The notes under the pieces were generated by a model. The model saw only the letters and a program-made list of their open reading frames with translations. It was not told the origin of the DNA and ran no database searches. Source: Mucilaginibacter rubeus (GTDB taxonomy: Bacteria; Bacteroidota; Bacteroidia; Sphingobacteriales; Sphingobacteriaceae). From it: 64,000 bases of DNA. The stretch lies in contig NZ_BMKD01000004.1 in NCBI RefSeq assembly GCF_014643835.1, positions 248,001-312,000 on the forward strand, read 5' to 3'. Below are positions 7,092 to 17,458 of the stretch, piece by piece. Both the position numbers and the translations under genes were made by a program. The number at the start of each line of letters is the position of its first letter. Position 1 is the stretch's first letter.

Positions 7092-9029
7092 TTATTGCTG
7101 TAAAGGAACACTGCTGTAAACATGATATTCGCCGGGTTTCAGCGTCATGGAATATTGCAATGATGTTACACTTATACTGGTTTTGGTAATGTTATCGTAC
7201 CAGATTCCGGTAGCCGGGAAGCTGATATTGCCGGTTTGCGGCACCACGTCAAAATTACCAACAACCTCAACATTCGCGCTGGCATCTTTTAACTGTATAG
7301 TTTTAATAGGGCCGGCAAGGTCATAAGTAGAATTGGTTGAGGCAAATACAGCGTTCTTTTCCTTCATCTTAATCATTTTAGCGTAAACACCATATAAATG
7401 CCTCCTGTTAGGATCGGTATTATAGTTCCAGTAGATGGGTTTATTGCTGGTACGGCCCCCCTGGTTAATACTTACATCATACCCAAGCTCCCCAAACTGC
7501 CATAGCATCTTAGGCCCCGGAACCGAGAACAGGAACGCGGCTGCCATTTCTTCGCGCGCCAAACCTGTGTTTTTATCTTTTACATTGTAGCTGCCAACCG
7601 CATTGCCATAACTTTCATTTTTAAACTGCAGGCGTTCCTCATCATGGCTTTCAAAATAGCCTACCAGGTTATACGGCTGCGTAAACGTATGCTGATCATA
7701 AAACAAACCCTGAAAATTGGAGTTGGTTAGCCAGCCCATAGTAGCTTCGTTGGCATTATAGTTCAGGTTGTTCCAAAGCATCATGCCTTCGCCGGCCAGT
7801 TCTTTTTCTTCCTGGTTAGCCGCAAAATGTTCCAGTATTACGTAGAAATTATTATTATCGATGCTTTTGATGTAGTTGTTATAATCTTTCCAAATGGCTA
7901 CACGACTGGCATCATATTGGCTCCATGCGTTCACGGCTGCATCAGACGTGCCATAGTTAACCTGGGTAAAACCTTTTGAAAGGTCAAAGCGGAAACCATC
8001 TATCTTATACTCCGTCATCCAGAATTTGAGCACGTTTTTTACAAAATATTTGGTGTCGGCGCTTTCATGGTTAAACTGGTAACCGACATTGTAAGGATGC
8101 GTTGGATCCACATTATACCAGGGATTGTTGGCCGCAGGTTTACCTGCTGTTGTATTAAAATACATCTGTACCATTGGTGATTGGCCAAAGGAATGATTAA
8201 GCACCATATCCTGGATCACCGCTATACCCCGCGAGTGGCACTCATCAATAAAAGCTTTCAAGGCGTTTTTGGTACCGTAGTATTTATCAGGCGCAAAATA
8301 AAAAGACGGATTATACCCCCATGAAAGATTACCTTCAAACTCATTAAAAGGCATCAGTTCAATAGCATTAACTCCCAGGTTTGAGAGATACTTCAAAGTA
8401 TCTGTAAGGGTTTGATAGTTATGGGCATCAATAAAATCTCGTAATAATAATTCATAAATAACCAGGTTCTTTTTATCGGGGCGGGTAAAGCTGGTGTTTT
8501 TCCAGCTATACGCAGGCTGATTGGCCTGAAAAACGCTTACATTACCGGTAGTTTTCCCGGTTGGATACTTTTTTAAGTTGGGATAGGTATCTGAAGAAAT
8601 GTATGAATCGTTATCAGGGTCAAGCACCTTTTCGGTATATGGATCAGCTACCTTCAATGATTTATCAATATAAAACTGATAACCATATTCAGCAGCGGGA
8701 TCGATGTTATCTATTTGTACCCACCAGCGTTTGCCATCGGGTGTGTTGTTCATCACGGCCTTGGTGTCATTTACATCCCAACCGTTAAAATCACCTATTA
8801 CTGATACGGATTTTTTGCCCGGCGCATACAGGTTAAAAATTACCGATTTACCCGAATTGATAAAGGTAACCCCGTCTTTTGCACCCGCCGGCAACGCCTT
8901 TCCGGTGTTTATCACCGTATCACCGGGAACGTTCCCGGAATTACCCGGCAAAACTTCTTTCTTTTTGCATGAAGTAAAACCGGCCAATAAAAGTCCGGCA
9001 AGTAATAAGTAAACATTTTTAATGATCAT
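7092..9029 (-). CDS. GH13 alpha-amylase family lipoprotein
   Basis: A 645-residue lipoprotein with signal peptide and lipobox ending at C21. An N-terminal CBM48-like beta domain (GDFNGW, 79-84) precedes a GH13 barrel. Catalytic residues are visible: D349 in GFRFDL (nucleophile), E400 in ILEHF (acid/base) and the H462-D463 pair in FESHDEER; VLNHS near 278 is region I. The family cleaves or rearranges alpha-1,4/1,6 glucans at the cell surface. It is the last gene of the arabinan block and is the only alpha-glucan enzyme there. Pullulanase, neopullulanase or amylase cannot be told apart here. Confidence 0.85.
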   Translation of the reverse strand: MIIKNVYLLLAGLLLAGFTSCKKKEVLPGNSGNVPGDTVINTGKALPAGAKDGVTFINSGKSVIFNLYAPGKKSVSVIGDFNGWDVNDTKAVMNNTPDGKRWWVQIDNIDPAAEYGYQFYIDKSLKVADPYTEKVLDPDNDSYISSDTYPNLKKYPTGKTTGNVSVFQANQPAYSWKNTSFTRPDKKNLVIYELLLRDFIDAHNYQTLTDTLKYLSNLGVNAIELMPFNEFEGNLSWGYNPSFYFAPDKYYGTKNALKAFIDECHSRGIAVIQDMVLNHSFGQSPMVQMYFNTTAGKPAANNPWYNVDPTHPYNVGYQFNHESADTKYFVKNVLKFWMTEYKIDGFRFDLSKGFTQVNYGTSDAAVNAWSQYDASRVAIWKDYNNYIKSIDNNNFYVILEHFAANQEEKELAGEGMMLWNNLNYNANEATMGWLTNSNFQGLFYDQHTFTQPYNLVGYFESHDEERLQFKNESYGNAVGSYNVKDKNTGLAREEMAAAFLFSVPGPKMLWQFGELGYDVSINQGGRTSNKPIYWNYNTDPNRRHLYGVYAKMIKMKEKNAVFASTNSTYDLAGPIKTIQLKDASANVEVVGNFDVVPQTGNISFPATGIWYDNITKTSISVTSLQYSMTLKPGEYHVYSSVPLQQ

Positions 9030-9239
9030 ATTTTGTTATAATTGGTTTCTTACCAAAGCAATCATAGCCAACTGGTTACAGGCCATATTGCTTCAGCAAC
9101 GCAATATCAGTAAAATAATTGGTAAAATTACTTTTCATTAAATTATGTATTTATCAACCGGAATAATTCGCCCTTTGGACTATCATGTCAGGACAACCTT
9201 AAAGCCCTACCTACCCGGGGAAGGCTTGAGTGGGACTAA

Positions 9240-10217
9240 TTATTTGGCTGGCTTAACCCCTTCGCTGGTCATTATCACCCGCTTTATGCTCCCATCTTTA
9301 TTGTAATACAAATAATCAATGCAAACGGAACGGTGGAAACTGCCAGCGTCAGGCACTAACGCCCCGTTATGATATATAAAATACCATTTGCCTTTAAACT
9401 CAATAATAGCCTGGTGATTGGTATTAGAATTTCCAGCTATTTCGTTAATGATCCCCTTATATCCCCACGGGCCATTGATATTCCGGCTCATAGCATACGC
9501 TGTTTTTTCGGGAAACTCATAAGCATAAGATAAATAATACCAGCCGTTACGCTCGTGGATCCACGGCGCTTCGGTGTAATGCGGCAGGGTGATGGTTTTA
9601 ATCTCGCCGTCAAGTTCGGTCATGTTGCTTTTTAGCTTAGCATAATAGCAAATGCCATTTCCCCAAAACAGGTAGGCCTGCCCGTCTTTATCAATAATAA
9701 CTGTTGGGTCAATATCATCCCAGGAATGCTTAACGGCTTTGGTCATATCATTGGTAACCAAAGCACTGCCGCGCGCATCCTTAAACGGCCCCAACGGACT
9801 GTCAGATACCGCCACGCCAATAGCTTTGCCATGAATAGTGCCATGTTCAACAGCCACATACCAGTAAAACTTGCCGTTCCGTTCAATCACCTGCGAAGCC
9901 CATGCATCATCCTTAGCCCATTTAAACTCCTTAACATTCATAGGCGAAGGATGCTCTGTCCAGTTCACCATATCGGTTGTAGTGAAGCAGGTCCAGTCGT
10001 GCATAGTATAGCCGTTATGACCGGGAGCAGCTTCATCATGGCCGGTGTACAGGTATACCTTATCCTTATAAACCATAGCCGCCGGATCAGCAGTATATTT
10101 ATGTCTAATGATGGGATTACCATCCGAATGGAAAGTGGTATCGCGGGTTGTGGCATTGGCGTATGTCAGGCTGCCAAATGCCAGGCCTAATGCGATCAGG
10201 TATTGTGATATTTTCAT
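9240..10217 (-). CDS. GH43 arabinosidase/xylosidase
   Basis: A secreted 325-residue five-bladed beta-propeller glycosidase. After a signal peptide ending near YANA, the three GH43 acids are visible: D44 in ADPAAM (base), D170 in IDPTVI (pKa modulator) and E216 in TEAPWI (acid). GH43 enzymes remove L-arabinofuranose or D-xylose from plant polymers with inversion. In this arabinose block an exo-acting arabinofuranosidase is the likelier role. It is separated from the next GH43 gene upstream by two palindromic repeats, so it may have its own promoter. Confidence 0.85.
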   Translation of the reverse strand: MKISQYLIALGLAFGSLTYANATTRDTTFHSDGNPIIRHKYTADPAAMVYKDKVYLYTGHDEAAPGHNGYTMHDWTCFTTTDMVNWTEHPSPMNVKEFKWAKDDAWASQVIERNGKFYWYVAVEHGTIHGKAIGVAVSDSPLGPFKDARGSALVTNDMTKAVKHSWDDIDPTVIIDKDGQAYLFWGNGICYYAKLKSNMTELDGEIKTITLPHYTEAPWIHERNGWYYLSYAYEFPEKTAYAMSRNINGPWGYKGIINEIAGNSNTNHQAIIEFKGKWYFIYHNGALVPDAGSFHRSVCIDYLYYNKDGSIKRVIMTSEGVKPAK

Positions 10218-10235
10218 ATTGTAATGTTAACAAAT

Positions 10236-10363
10236 GCAGGTTCAAGCGTTTGAGCTTGAATAATATAAAATGTGAGCGTCAACGCTCACGTTATTAGTCA
10301 TTTCTGGTACGTAAGCGTGGACGCTTACACGAAAATGGTTCAAGCGGAGACGCTTAAACCTGC
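10236..10363. repeat. four-hairpin GCAGGTT element
   Basis: Outer arms GCAGGTT (10236-10242) and AACCTGC (10357-10363) enclose four successive small hairpins: TTCAAGC/GCTTGAA (10241-10260), GTGAGCG/CGCTCAC (10272-10289), GTAAGCG/CGCTTAC (10311-10328) and AAGCG/CGCTT (10342-10355). Three of them have 4-base loops. A one-hairpin relative lies at 61902-61926. Confidence 0.75.
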
Positions 10364-10377
10364 CAAATAAAAACCAT

Positions 10378-10470
10378 GTCATTGCGAGGAGGAACGACGA
10401 AGCAATCTCGTAACTATGCAGATCGGACACACATCAGCTACGAGATTGCCACGCTATCGCTCGCAATGAC
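10378..10470. repeat. GTCATTGCGAG...CTCGCAATGAC palindromic repeat
   Basis: Terminal arms GTCATTGCGAG and CTCGCAATGAC, with inner arms GCAATCTCGTA and TACGAGATTGC-like sequence, form a ~93-bp imperfect palindrome. It closely resembles a dispersed repeat known in many bacterial genomes. It lies in the gap between the two GH43 genes. Confidence 0.75.
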
Positions 10471-10494
10471 ATAGATTTACTCAATCTACTTCAC

Positions 10495-11499
10495 TCATTT
10501 CCTTATCACCGGCCATCCATCAACCCAATCCAATTTCTCAACCCTTAACTTCGAGATTCCCCTATCAGCTGCATCATAACCATGGAAGATGATGTAATCG
10601 ACACCGTCAAAAGTACTTACGCCATTATGGCCCACGCCATACCAGTTAGTGTCACCTGCCAGCAGGATACTGCCGCCGCCCTTGTTCATGGCTATGCCTT
10701 CTTTATCCAGGTATGGCCCTTTCAGTGTTTTTGAACGCCCGATAATCATTTTGTAAGTGCTCTTCGGCCCTTTACAGCAATAATCTATCGAAGCAAATAG
10801 GTAGAAATATTTATCGTGCTTAAATATAAAGGGCGCTTCAATGGCGTTGCCGCCGGCATCAACCGGGTTACCATCAACAGCTGGGAGATTTTCTGACGCT
10901 GTTTTTCGACGTGTAGCAATGGTTGGGATGTTATTAGGGTCCTCTGCCACGCTCAACCTGTCTTTATTCAGTTTCACCAGTTTAAGACCATCCCAAAATG
11001 AGCCAAAAACCAAATATGGCGTGCCGTCTTTGTCCGTAATTAAATTGGGGTCGATGGCATTCCAATTGGTTTTGCCGGGGATAGACTGGATCACCTTACC
11101 ATGGTCGACCCATTTATAGTTGGGATTATTAGTATGAAGCGTGGTATTGGTTGCTACCCCAATAGCCGAAGTATTTTTACCAAATGCCGATACCGAGTAA
11201 AAAAGGAAATATTGTCCGTTGTAAAAAGAAATATCCGGCGCCCAAATATGTCCCTTAAAACCAGCAATAGCGTCAAGAGCCCATTGCGGAGGTGTGGCAA
11301 ATACTGGTTTCTCGGCTTTCCAGTGTATCCTATCTGCCGACGACCACATGGCAATGCCGTTGCCCGTACAAAAGATGTAATACGTACTATCCTGCCGGGT
11401 CATTACCGGATCGTGTACCGATATATCAGTCCTTAGTTCCTGGGCATTGCAGAAAATGCCCGGGAACAATAAGGATATGATCAGAAGGATCTTTTTCAA
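10495..11499 (-). CDS. GH43 endo-arabinanase
   Basis: A 334-residue secreted enzyme with signal peptide ending near CNAQ. Catalytic acids are D30 in VHDPVM, D150 in AIDPNL and E221 in IEAPFI. The features HIWAPDI, FGSFWDGL and GHNGVST are typical of the endo-1,5-alpha-L-arabinanase branch of GH43, which cuts the arabinan backbone into oligosaccharides. It follows the GH51 gene with a 3-base gap and so is in the same operon. Its products would be substrates for GH51 and the other GH43. Confidence 0.87.
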   Translation of the reverse strand: MKKILLIISLLFPGIFCNAQELRTDISVHDPVMTRQDSTYYIFCTGNGIAMWSSADRIHWKAEKPVFATPPQWALDAIAGFKGHIWAPDISFYNGQYFLFYSVSAFGKNTSAIGVATNTTLHTNNPNYKWVDHGKVIQSIPGKTNWNAIDPNLITDKDGTPYLVFGSFWDGLKLVKLNKDRLSVAEDPNNIPTIATRRKTASENLPAVDGNPVDAGGNAIEAPFIFKHDKYFYLFASIDYCCKGPKSTYKMIIGRSKTLKGPYLDKEGIAMNKGGGSILLAGDTNWYGVGHNGVSTFDGVDYIIFHGYDAADRGISKLRVEKLDWVDGWPVIRK

Positions 11500-11502
11500 C
11501 GA

Positions 11503-13473
11503 TTATTTGTTTTTAAGCCTTACTACTTTGAATGAGTACGGCTCAACTGCCAGCTTTAAGGTATTGCCTGAAATGTCAATAGTGCTTTCAACAGGGCTAA
11601 CTGCTGTGGGCGTGGCTAATGAATTTTCGGCATCCTTGTCATCGGCTTTTAGTGTAGTAACCGTGGCCTGTTTTTGATAACCTTTTGAGCCGGTAATCTT
11701 AAAGCTTACATTTTGTGCCGAAGTGCTGGTATTCACAAATTTGATCACCAGTTCATTGGTATTCTTATCTAAACTGGCAGTAGCATAGCTATCATTTTGG
11801 CCGGCTACGGCTTCATTGTTTAAGGTAAGCGGCACTACATCGGTACCTTTGTTAAGCGAAAACAGTTGCTGCACATAATAATTCGGCGTAGCATAACTTT
11901 TCAGGTTATCAAACCAGATTAGGTTCGGTGTCCATTGCCAGCCTTCTACGTGTGCGAAAAGAGGGGCGTATGAAGCCATGTTCACCACATCGGCATTACG
12001 CTCTAAACCGGTCATGAAAGCCGCTTCAGATAATGCGCACTCCCAATTATTTTTGTTATCGGGATTTACGGTTGATTTACTTTGCGCGGCATATTCGCCG
12101 GCGAAGATCTTAGGACCTTTGCGGTCATAGTTATCATAACGGCGGGCATTATCTCTGAACCATTTTGCAGGCGCATAATAATGCTCATCCAAAATATCGG
12201 CACCTAAACTGCGGAATGTTTTATTTAACAGGTCAAACTCTTTACCATCAGGCGATGGGCCTAAAGCCGATACGATCTTAATATCCGGGTATTTAGTTTT
12301 GATAGCTTTAGTGAAAATTTTCCATCGATCGATATATTGCGGGCCCCACTGTTCATTACCCACACCGATCATTTTTAAATTAAACGGTGCCGGGTGACCG
12401 AGATCGGTACGCAGCTTACCCCATTTGGTGCTGGCATCGCCATTGGCAAACTCAATCAGGTCGAGCGCGTCCTGTACGTAAGGATCAAGTTTATCCAAAG
12501 GCACCAGCTCACCGGTGTTGAATTCGCAGGCCATACCGCAATTCAGGATAGGCAGAGGCGAAGCGCCAATATCCTCGGCAGTCATGAAATACTCCATAAA
12601 GCCCAGACCGAAAGTTTGGTAATAATCAGGCGTTGGACGGTGTTTAAACTCGGTATTCCAACGGTTAATGATATTCTCACGTTTATCAACCGCGCCGATA
12701 GTTTTTTTCCACTGATAGCGGTTGCTCAACTCGCGGCCTTCAACAATACATCCACCGGGGAAACGTAAAAAGCCAGGCTTAAGATCAGCCAATCGCTGTA
12801 CGAGGTCGGCACGCAGGCCACCCGGGCGGTTTTTCCAGGTGTGCTCGGGGAATAGGGAGATCATATCCAGGTCGATTACGCCCTTACCGCTCATCCAAAC
12901 ATACAACTGTGCTTTCTGCGTTGTAGCGTCCGATTTAAATTTCACGCTATAACGGTTCCATTCTTTATCAGTTGGTGTAAGCTCTGCCTTACCTATAATG
13001 GCATCATTGTCGCCGTGCAGTTCAATGTTCAGCTTTACGTTGGTATCGCCGTCTTGTTTTGCCATTACCGAAAAGCTGTATTCCTCGCCTTCCTTAACAC
13101 CCATCCCGCGGAAACCCTCGTTAGAGAAACCATAGAAACCCGCATCACTTGTGATGTAGCTTTTTATAAAGTGCGCATTCTCCGGACGTTCAACAGCACG
13201 GTTGATCACTTCAGTGCGGCCATCACCTCCATCCTTTTTTTGCTCTTTCCATCCCATCAAAGGCATGTTAAACTCAAACGAACGGTTTTTTACCAACTCG
13301 GCATAAACACCGCCATCGGCAGCAAGGTTAATATCCTCAAAAAATATCCCATACATGGTAGGCTGAATGTGTGCCTTTACCTTATCAACCGCTATGGTAT
13401 ATTGTGTTTGCGCATGCAGCGCGGTAAAAGTACCGGCAGCACACAGCATTAAAAAAGCTCTTTTTAGCATCAC
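11503..13473 (-). CDS. GH51 alpha-L-arabinofuranosidase
   Basis: A 656-residue secreted enzyme with signal peptide to about residue 22 (HAQ). A carbohydrate-binding-like beta domain occupies about 85-210, before the barrel. Acid/base E374 lies in GVGNEQWG and the nucleophile E460 in FAGEYAAQ. A C-terminal beta domain ends the protein. GH51 enzymes release terminal L-arabinofuranose from arabinan and arabinoxylan with retention. Only 4 bases separate it from galM upstream and 3 from the endo-arabinanase downstream. Confidence 0.9.
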   Translation of the reverse strand: MMLKRAFLMLCAAGTFTALHAQTQYTIAVDKVKAHIQPTMYGIFFEDINLAADGGVYAELVKNRSFEFNMPLMGWKEQKKDGGDGRTEVINRAVERPENAHFIKSYITSDAGFYGFSNEGFRGMGVKEGEEYSFSVMAKQDGDTNVKLNIELHGDNDAIIGKAELTPTDKEWNRYSVKFKSDATTQKAQLYVWMSGKGVIDLDMISLFPEHTWKNRPGGLRADLVQRLADLKPGFLRFPGGCIVEGRELSNRYQWKKTIGAVDKRENIINRWNTEFKHRPTPDYYQTFGLGFMEYFMTAEDIGASPLPILNCGMACEFNTGELVPLDKLDPYVQDALDLIEFANGDASTKWGKLRTDLGHPAPFNLKMIGVGNEQWGPQYIDRWKIFTKAIKTKYPDIKIVSALGPSPDGKEFDLLNKTFRSLGADILDEHYYAPAKWFRDNARRYDNYDRKGPKIFAGEYAAQSKSTVNPDNKNNWECALSEAAFMTGLERNADVVNMASYAPLFAHVEGWQWTPNLIWFDNLKSYATPNYYVQQLFSLNKGTDVVPLTLNNEAVAGQNDSYATASLDKNTNELVIKFVNTSTSAQNVSFKITGSKGYQKQATVTTLKADDKDAENSLATPTAVSPVESTIDISGNTLKLAVEPYSFKVVRLKNK

Positions 13474-13477
13474 TTAT

Positions 13478-14650
13478 TTATTTGGAGAATTTGTAAATGG
13501 TGACCGTATGGTAAGTTTGACCAGGCTTTAACACGGTTGAAGCAAACGCCGGCTGATTTGGCGCATCAGGAAAATGCTGGGTTTCCAAACAAAACGCCGA
13601 ACGGTAAGGATAAGCTTTGTCGCCTTTGCCATCTTTGGTTTCGCCGGTTAAAAAATTGCCTGAGTAAAATTGCAAGCCGGGCTCTTCGGTGAATACCTCC
13701 ATAGTAATGCCGGTAACTGTACTCTTAACAGTAGCGATTGGGGTGCTAAGGTCATGCTTGTTCAACACAAAGTTATGATCATAACCTTTACCGTTTTTCA
13801 GTTGCTCATCGGCAATGCTAATGTCTTTACCAATGGTTTTTGAAGTGGTAAAATCAAATGGGGTACCTTTAACCGGCTGCAGCTTGCCTGTCGGGATCAA
13901 CGTGGTATCTACCGGCAAAAATGCATCAGCATTTATTTGCAACACATTGTCGGTAATAGTTGGGTTACCAGCACCATTAAGGTTAAAGTATGCGTGATTG
14001 GTTAAATTAACGATGGTAGTTTTATCGGTAGTTGCTTTATATTCAATCTTAAGCGCGTTATCATCGCCCAGAGTATAAACCACAGTTGCAGTTAAATTGC
14101 CCGGATAACCGCCTTCGCCATCCTTTGAAACATAGGTAAGTTCCAGTTGTGATGCGCTCAGTTGTTTAGCCGCAAACACCTTTCCGTAAAAGCCGTTGAA
14201 ACCGCCATGCAGGGTGTTTACGCCATCGTTAATATCCAACTGGTAAGCTTTGCCATCAAGGGTGAATTTACCTTTGGCAATACGGTTGCCATAACGACCT
14301 ATAATGGCGCCGAAATACGGCTCCTTTGGTTTTTGATAGCTTTTCAACGAGTCGTAACCTAAAATAACATCGGTAGCTTTACCGTCTTTATCAGGTACCA
14401 GTAAGCTTACCAGCCTGCCACCATAATTGGTAACGGCCACTGTTGCGCCGCTGTTATTTTTCAGGGTAAAGAGTTTTACTTTCTTCCCCTGTACATCCGC
14501 CTCAAAATTGGCCGAATCGGGTATTGACTGGGTAGTTACCGAGGTCGAATCTTTCACGGTTGAATCAGTTGCTTTTGGATTACCGTTGCAAGCCGCAAAA
14601 AGCGCTGCCGAACAGCTTAACATCATTAATAAATTCTTGTTATTCTTCAT
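13478..14650 (-). CDS. galM: aldose 1-epimerase lipoprotein
   Basis: A 390-residue mutarotase with a lipoprotein signal (LFAAC, C21), so it acts outside the inner membrane. The family motifs NHAYFNLNG (catalytic His) and FCLETQHFPDAPN (catalytic Glu) are present, as is the N-terminal GGRLVSL block. It interconverts alpha and beta sugar anomers, and here probably supplies the anomer of arabinose taken up by the symporter. It heads the GH51-GH43 transcript, with the transaldolase terminator just upstream. Confidence 0.9.
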   Translation of the reverse strand: MKNNKNLLMMLSCSAALFAACNGNPKATDSTVKDSTSVTTQSIPDSANFEADVQGKKVKLFTLKNNSGATVAVTNYGGRLVSLLVPDKDGKATDVILGYDSLKSYQKPKEPYFGAIIGRYGNRIAKGKFTLDGKAYQLDINDGVNTLHGGFNGFYGKVFAAKQLSASQLELTYVSKDGEGGYPGNLTATVVYTLGDDNALKIEYKATTDKTTIVNLTNHAYFNLNGAGNPTITDNVLQINADAFLPVDTTLIPTGKLQPVKGTPFDFTTSKTIGKDISIADEQLKNGKGYDHNFVLNKHDLSTPIATVKSTVTGITMEVFTEEPGLQFYSGNFLTGETKDGKGDKAYPYRSAFCLETQHFPDAPNQPAFASTVLKPGQTYHTVTIYKFSK

Positions 14651-14812
14651 AATTTGAGGTTGTTAGCTTGCTTTTTAAAGCATTTGCCGTTTAACTATTA
14701 TAATTTCCGGAACAAATAAATTGGTTTAACTAATGGTTTGGGAATCAGTGAGACCAATGTATAAAAATTAATTTATAATTGTTAAAAAAACACTTAAAAT
14801 ATTTAATTTAAA

Positions 14813-14836
14813 AAAGCCCGCCTCGCGCGGGACTTT
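14813..14836 (-). terminator. transaldolase terminator
   Basis: CCCGC (14817-14821) and GCGGG (14827-14831) with AAAG/CTTT extensions form a GC-rich stem. On the minus strand it is followed by a run of T. It splits the block into an upstream ara-transport-tal unit and a downstream galM-GH51-GH43 unit. Confidence 0.65.
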
Positions 14837-14861
14837 CTTATTCAAAAATCAAATATTTCAA

Positions 14862-15521
14862 CTAAACACCTGCAGCCTTGGCATGGTCGGCCAGGAACTG
14901 CGCAAGTCCGTTATCTGTAAGCGGATGTTTTAGCAAAGCGGTAATAGCACTCAGCGGACCGGTTATCACATCGGCACCCAGCTTAGCGCAGTTAACGATG
15001 TGCATAGCATGGCGTACCGAAGCTGCCAGGATCTGTGTTTCATAACCGTAGTTATCGTAAATCAGCCTGATATCTTCAATCAGTTGTAAACCATCTGTTG
15101 AGATATCATCTAAACGACCAATAAACGGTGATACGTAAGTAGCACCAGCCTTAGCCGCCAAAAGGGCTTGACCTGCCGAAAACACCAGCGTACAATTGGT
15201 TTTAATTCCTTTTTGCTTAAAATACTTTAAAGCTTTTACGCCATCTTTTATCATGGGCAGCTTTACCACAATCCGCTCGTGAAGAGCTGCCAGCGCTTCG
15301 CCTTCGGCAACCATCTCGTCAAAAGTGGTCGATATTACTTCGGCGCTCACATCGCCATCGGTAATTTCGCAAATGGCTTTGTAGTGGTTAATGATATTTT
15401 CATGGCCGGTAATACCTTCTTTAGCCATCAAAGATGGGTTGGTGGTAACGCCGTCTAATACGCCCAGGTCGTGGGCTTCTTTAATTTGTGCCAGGTTGGC
15501 TGTGTCAATAAAAAACTTCAT
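14862..15521 (-). CDS. tal: transaldolase (TalC/Fsa type)
   Basis: A 219-residue short transaldolase. The Schiff-base lysine is K87 in [15 protein letters not shown] (26-33), [12 protein letters not shown] and SPFIGRLDD are family blocks. It moves a dihydroxyacetone unit between sugar phosphates, so it takes xylulose-5-P-derived intermediates from the ara route into glycolysis. The short TalC group also includes fructose-6-phosphate aldolases, which cannot be excluded. It starts 17 bases after the symporter stop and is co-transcribed with it. Confidence 0.9.
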   Translation of the reverse strand: MKFFIDTANLAQIKEAHDLGVLDGVTTNPSLMAKEGITGHENIINHYKAICEITDGDVSAEVISTTFDEMVAEGEALAALHERIVVKLPMIKDGVKALKYFKQKGIKTNCTLVFSAGQALLAAKAGATYVSPFIGRLDDISTDGLQLIEDIRLIYDNYGYETQILAASVRHAMHIVNCAKLGADVITGPLSAITALLKHPLTDNGLAQFLADHAKAAGV

Positions 15522-15538
15522 TTTATAAATTATTGTAC

Positions 15539-17239
15539 TTACCAGAATTTAGCATAAAGCATGGTAAGCAGGATAAGTGTAACTACAATTAATGCCATGG
15601 TTGATTTCTCAACCTTGAACATACTACGCGGAATTTCAAATGCTTTCGGATTAACTTTCGGTCCGGCAAGGCTTATGGCCACCATCACAATAATGGTAAA
15701 CATGAAAGATAGCCCCATACAAATCAGGAACGGAATCTCATAGCCGCCTTTTCCATTAGGGAAAGCTGTATAAAGCAGGGTTTCGTTACCAAACAATTTT
15801 GGTGCATAGTTATTGAACAATACCGACATGCCAAAGCCTGTCAAAATACCTGCAATAGCGGCTGCGCCTGTGGTACGTTTCCAGAAGAAACCTAAAATAA
15901 AAATGGCGAAGATCCCCGGGCTGATAAAGCCGGTGTATTTCTGGATAAAGGTGAAGCCGCCTTCGCCGCCTATGCCTAAAAGATCTTTCCAGGTAAGCAT
16001 GATAGAGAACACTAATGCAGCCAAAATAGTAAGCCTGCCTACATTAACCATACTTTTTTCACTGGCCTCTTTACTGATGTGTTTTTTGTAAATATCAAGC
16101 GTAAAAATAGTACTGATACTGTTAGCCTTACCCGCAAGCGAAGCCACAATAGCAGCCGTCAAAGCCGCAACAGAAAGACCTTTCAAACCGGTTGGCAAAA
16201 AGCCCAATATAGCCGAGTAAGCATTATCCGAATTAAAGTGACCACCCGATGCCATTTCTTGTTGCAAGCCACCGTTTTTGTACAATACGTAAGCAGCAAT
16301 ACCCGGTAATACCACTATAACAGGCATAGCCAGTTTCATTAAACCTGCAAAAAGGATCCCTGTACGGGCAGTTTTCAGGTTAGCACCCAAAGCCCTTTGT
16401 GTGATGTATTGGTTACAGCCCCAGTAGTTCAGGTTCACTATCCACTGACCGGCAAAATACATAGCAATACCAGGCAGCGCAAGGTATTTGTTGATCTCTG
16501 CCTGCGGAGCGCCCGGTTTAGGTTTAGCCATCATCATTTTAAAGTGATCTGGTGCATCGCTCATCATTTTATTTAGACCCGCCATGGCGTCTTTGCCCAA
16601 ACCAAAATGCTCGCTAACCAAAGTAAGCGCTATATAAGTGGTAGCCAAACCGCCAACAACCAGCACCAATACCTGTATAACATCGGTAAAACCGATCACC
16701 TTCATACCGCCAAGGGTAATGAACAAGGCAAAAATAGACAGCGCGATAATGATCTCGTGCAGGTATCCGCCACCCATTAAGTTGTTAATGGCCAATGCAC
16801 CCAGGTAAAGTATAGAAGTTAGGTTAACTAACACATACAACAATAGCCAGAAAATGGCCATGATAAAACTTACCGTTTCATTATACCGCGTATGCAGAAA
16901 TTGCGGCATGGTGAAAATCTTATTTTTGAGGTATACCGGTATAAACCATACAGCCACAATGATCAGCGCTATGGCAGCAACCCATTCGTAAGCTGCAACG
17001 GCCAAACCCACGGCAAAACCCTGTCCGCTGGTGCCTATAAATTGCTCGGCAGATATATTCGACGCGATTAGCGAAGCACCAATGGCCCACCATGTAAGCG
17101 ACCCCTCGGCCAGGAAAAAGTCGTGACTATCAGATACGCCTTTGATCTTTTTACGGCTGTATACCCAGTACCCGTAGCTCGTAACTACAATAAAATAGAT
17201 TACGAAGATCACGTAATCGATAGTGGAAAATTTGTTCAT
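15539..17239 (-). CDS. sodium/solute symporter, probable arabinose uptake
   Basis: A 566-residue SSS/SGLT-family transporter with about 13-14 membrane helices. It begins [20 protein letters not shown] near residue 66 lies in the first half of the broken helix that binds sodium and sugar, and [17 protein letters not shown] is a further SGLT landmark. It sits between araA and the transaldolase, so L-arabinose is the likely substrate. I start it at the ATG at 17239: the open frame runs up to a TTG at 17269 but only by reading into a repeat. Confidence 0.88.
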   Translation of the reverse strand: MNKFSTIDYVIFVIYFIVVTSYGYWVYSRKKIKGVSDSHDFFLAEGSLTWWAIGASLIASNISAEQFIGTSGQGFAVGLAVAAYEWVAAIALIIVAVWFIPVYLKNKIFTMPQFLHTRYNETVSFIMAIFWLLLYVLVNLTSILYLGALAINNLMGGGYLHEIIIALSIFALFITLGGMKVIGFTDVIQVLVLVVGGLATTYIALTLVSEHFGLGKDAMAGLNKMMSDAPDHFKMMMAKPKPGAPQAEINKYLALPGIAMYFAGQWIVNLNYWGCNQYITQRALGANLKTARTGILFAGLMKLAMPVIVVLPGIAAYVLYKNGGLQQEMASGGHFNSDNAYSAILGFLPTGLKGLSVAALTAAIVASLAGKANSISTIFTLDIYKKHISKEASEKSMVNVGRLTILAALVFSIMLTWKDLLGIGGEGGFTFIQKYTGFISPGIFAIFILGFFWKRTTGAAAIAGILTGFGMSVLFNNYAPKLFGNETLLYTAFPNGKGGYEIPFLICMGLSFMFTIIVMVAISLAGPKVNPKAFEIPRSMFKVEKSTMALIVVTLILLTMLYAKFW

Positions 17240-17260
17240 TATTTGGTTTAAATTAGTTGC

Positions 17261-17301
17261 CCCTCCCAACCCTCCCCTTAAGGGTGAGGGCTTTTTAAAG
17301 C
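17261..17301. repeat. CCTCCCAACCCTCC element, left half (A)
   Basis: This segment ends AAGGGTGAGGGC then TTTTTAAAGC and closely matches 60151-60188. In that copy the second half (B) follows at once, whereas here B is found only at 17628-17669. Confidence 0.65.
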
Positions 17302-17340
17302 ATTGGTTAAGTTTATACTCTTCTCATTTTTTTTGAACCT

Positions 17341-17392
17341 GAATTTGCCGAATTAAAGGATTAACAGAATGCTAATCTAATTCGACAAATTC
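17341..17392. repeat. GAATTTG(C)CGAATTA inverted repeat
   Basis: The 15-base arm at 17341-17355 pairs with 17378-17392 with one mismatch. It is one of several repeats packed into the ~430-base gap between araA and the symporter gene, which has no coding sequence. Confidence 0.6.
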
Positions 17393-17458
17393 TTTAATTC
17401 CAAGAATTCGAGTTCAGACTACTCCGAAATCCCACATCCGAAATCTCAAATTCACATG

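Noticed and set aside
10242-10430. 62-codon frame on the minus strand
   Set aside because: It is made entirely of two palindromic repeats.
17240-17269. TTG start for the symporter
   Set aside because: The extra codons read into a dispersed repeat; the ATG at 17239 begins a normal SSS N-terminus.
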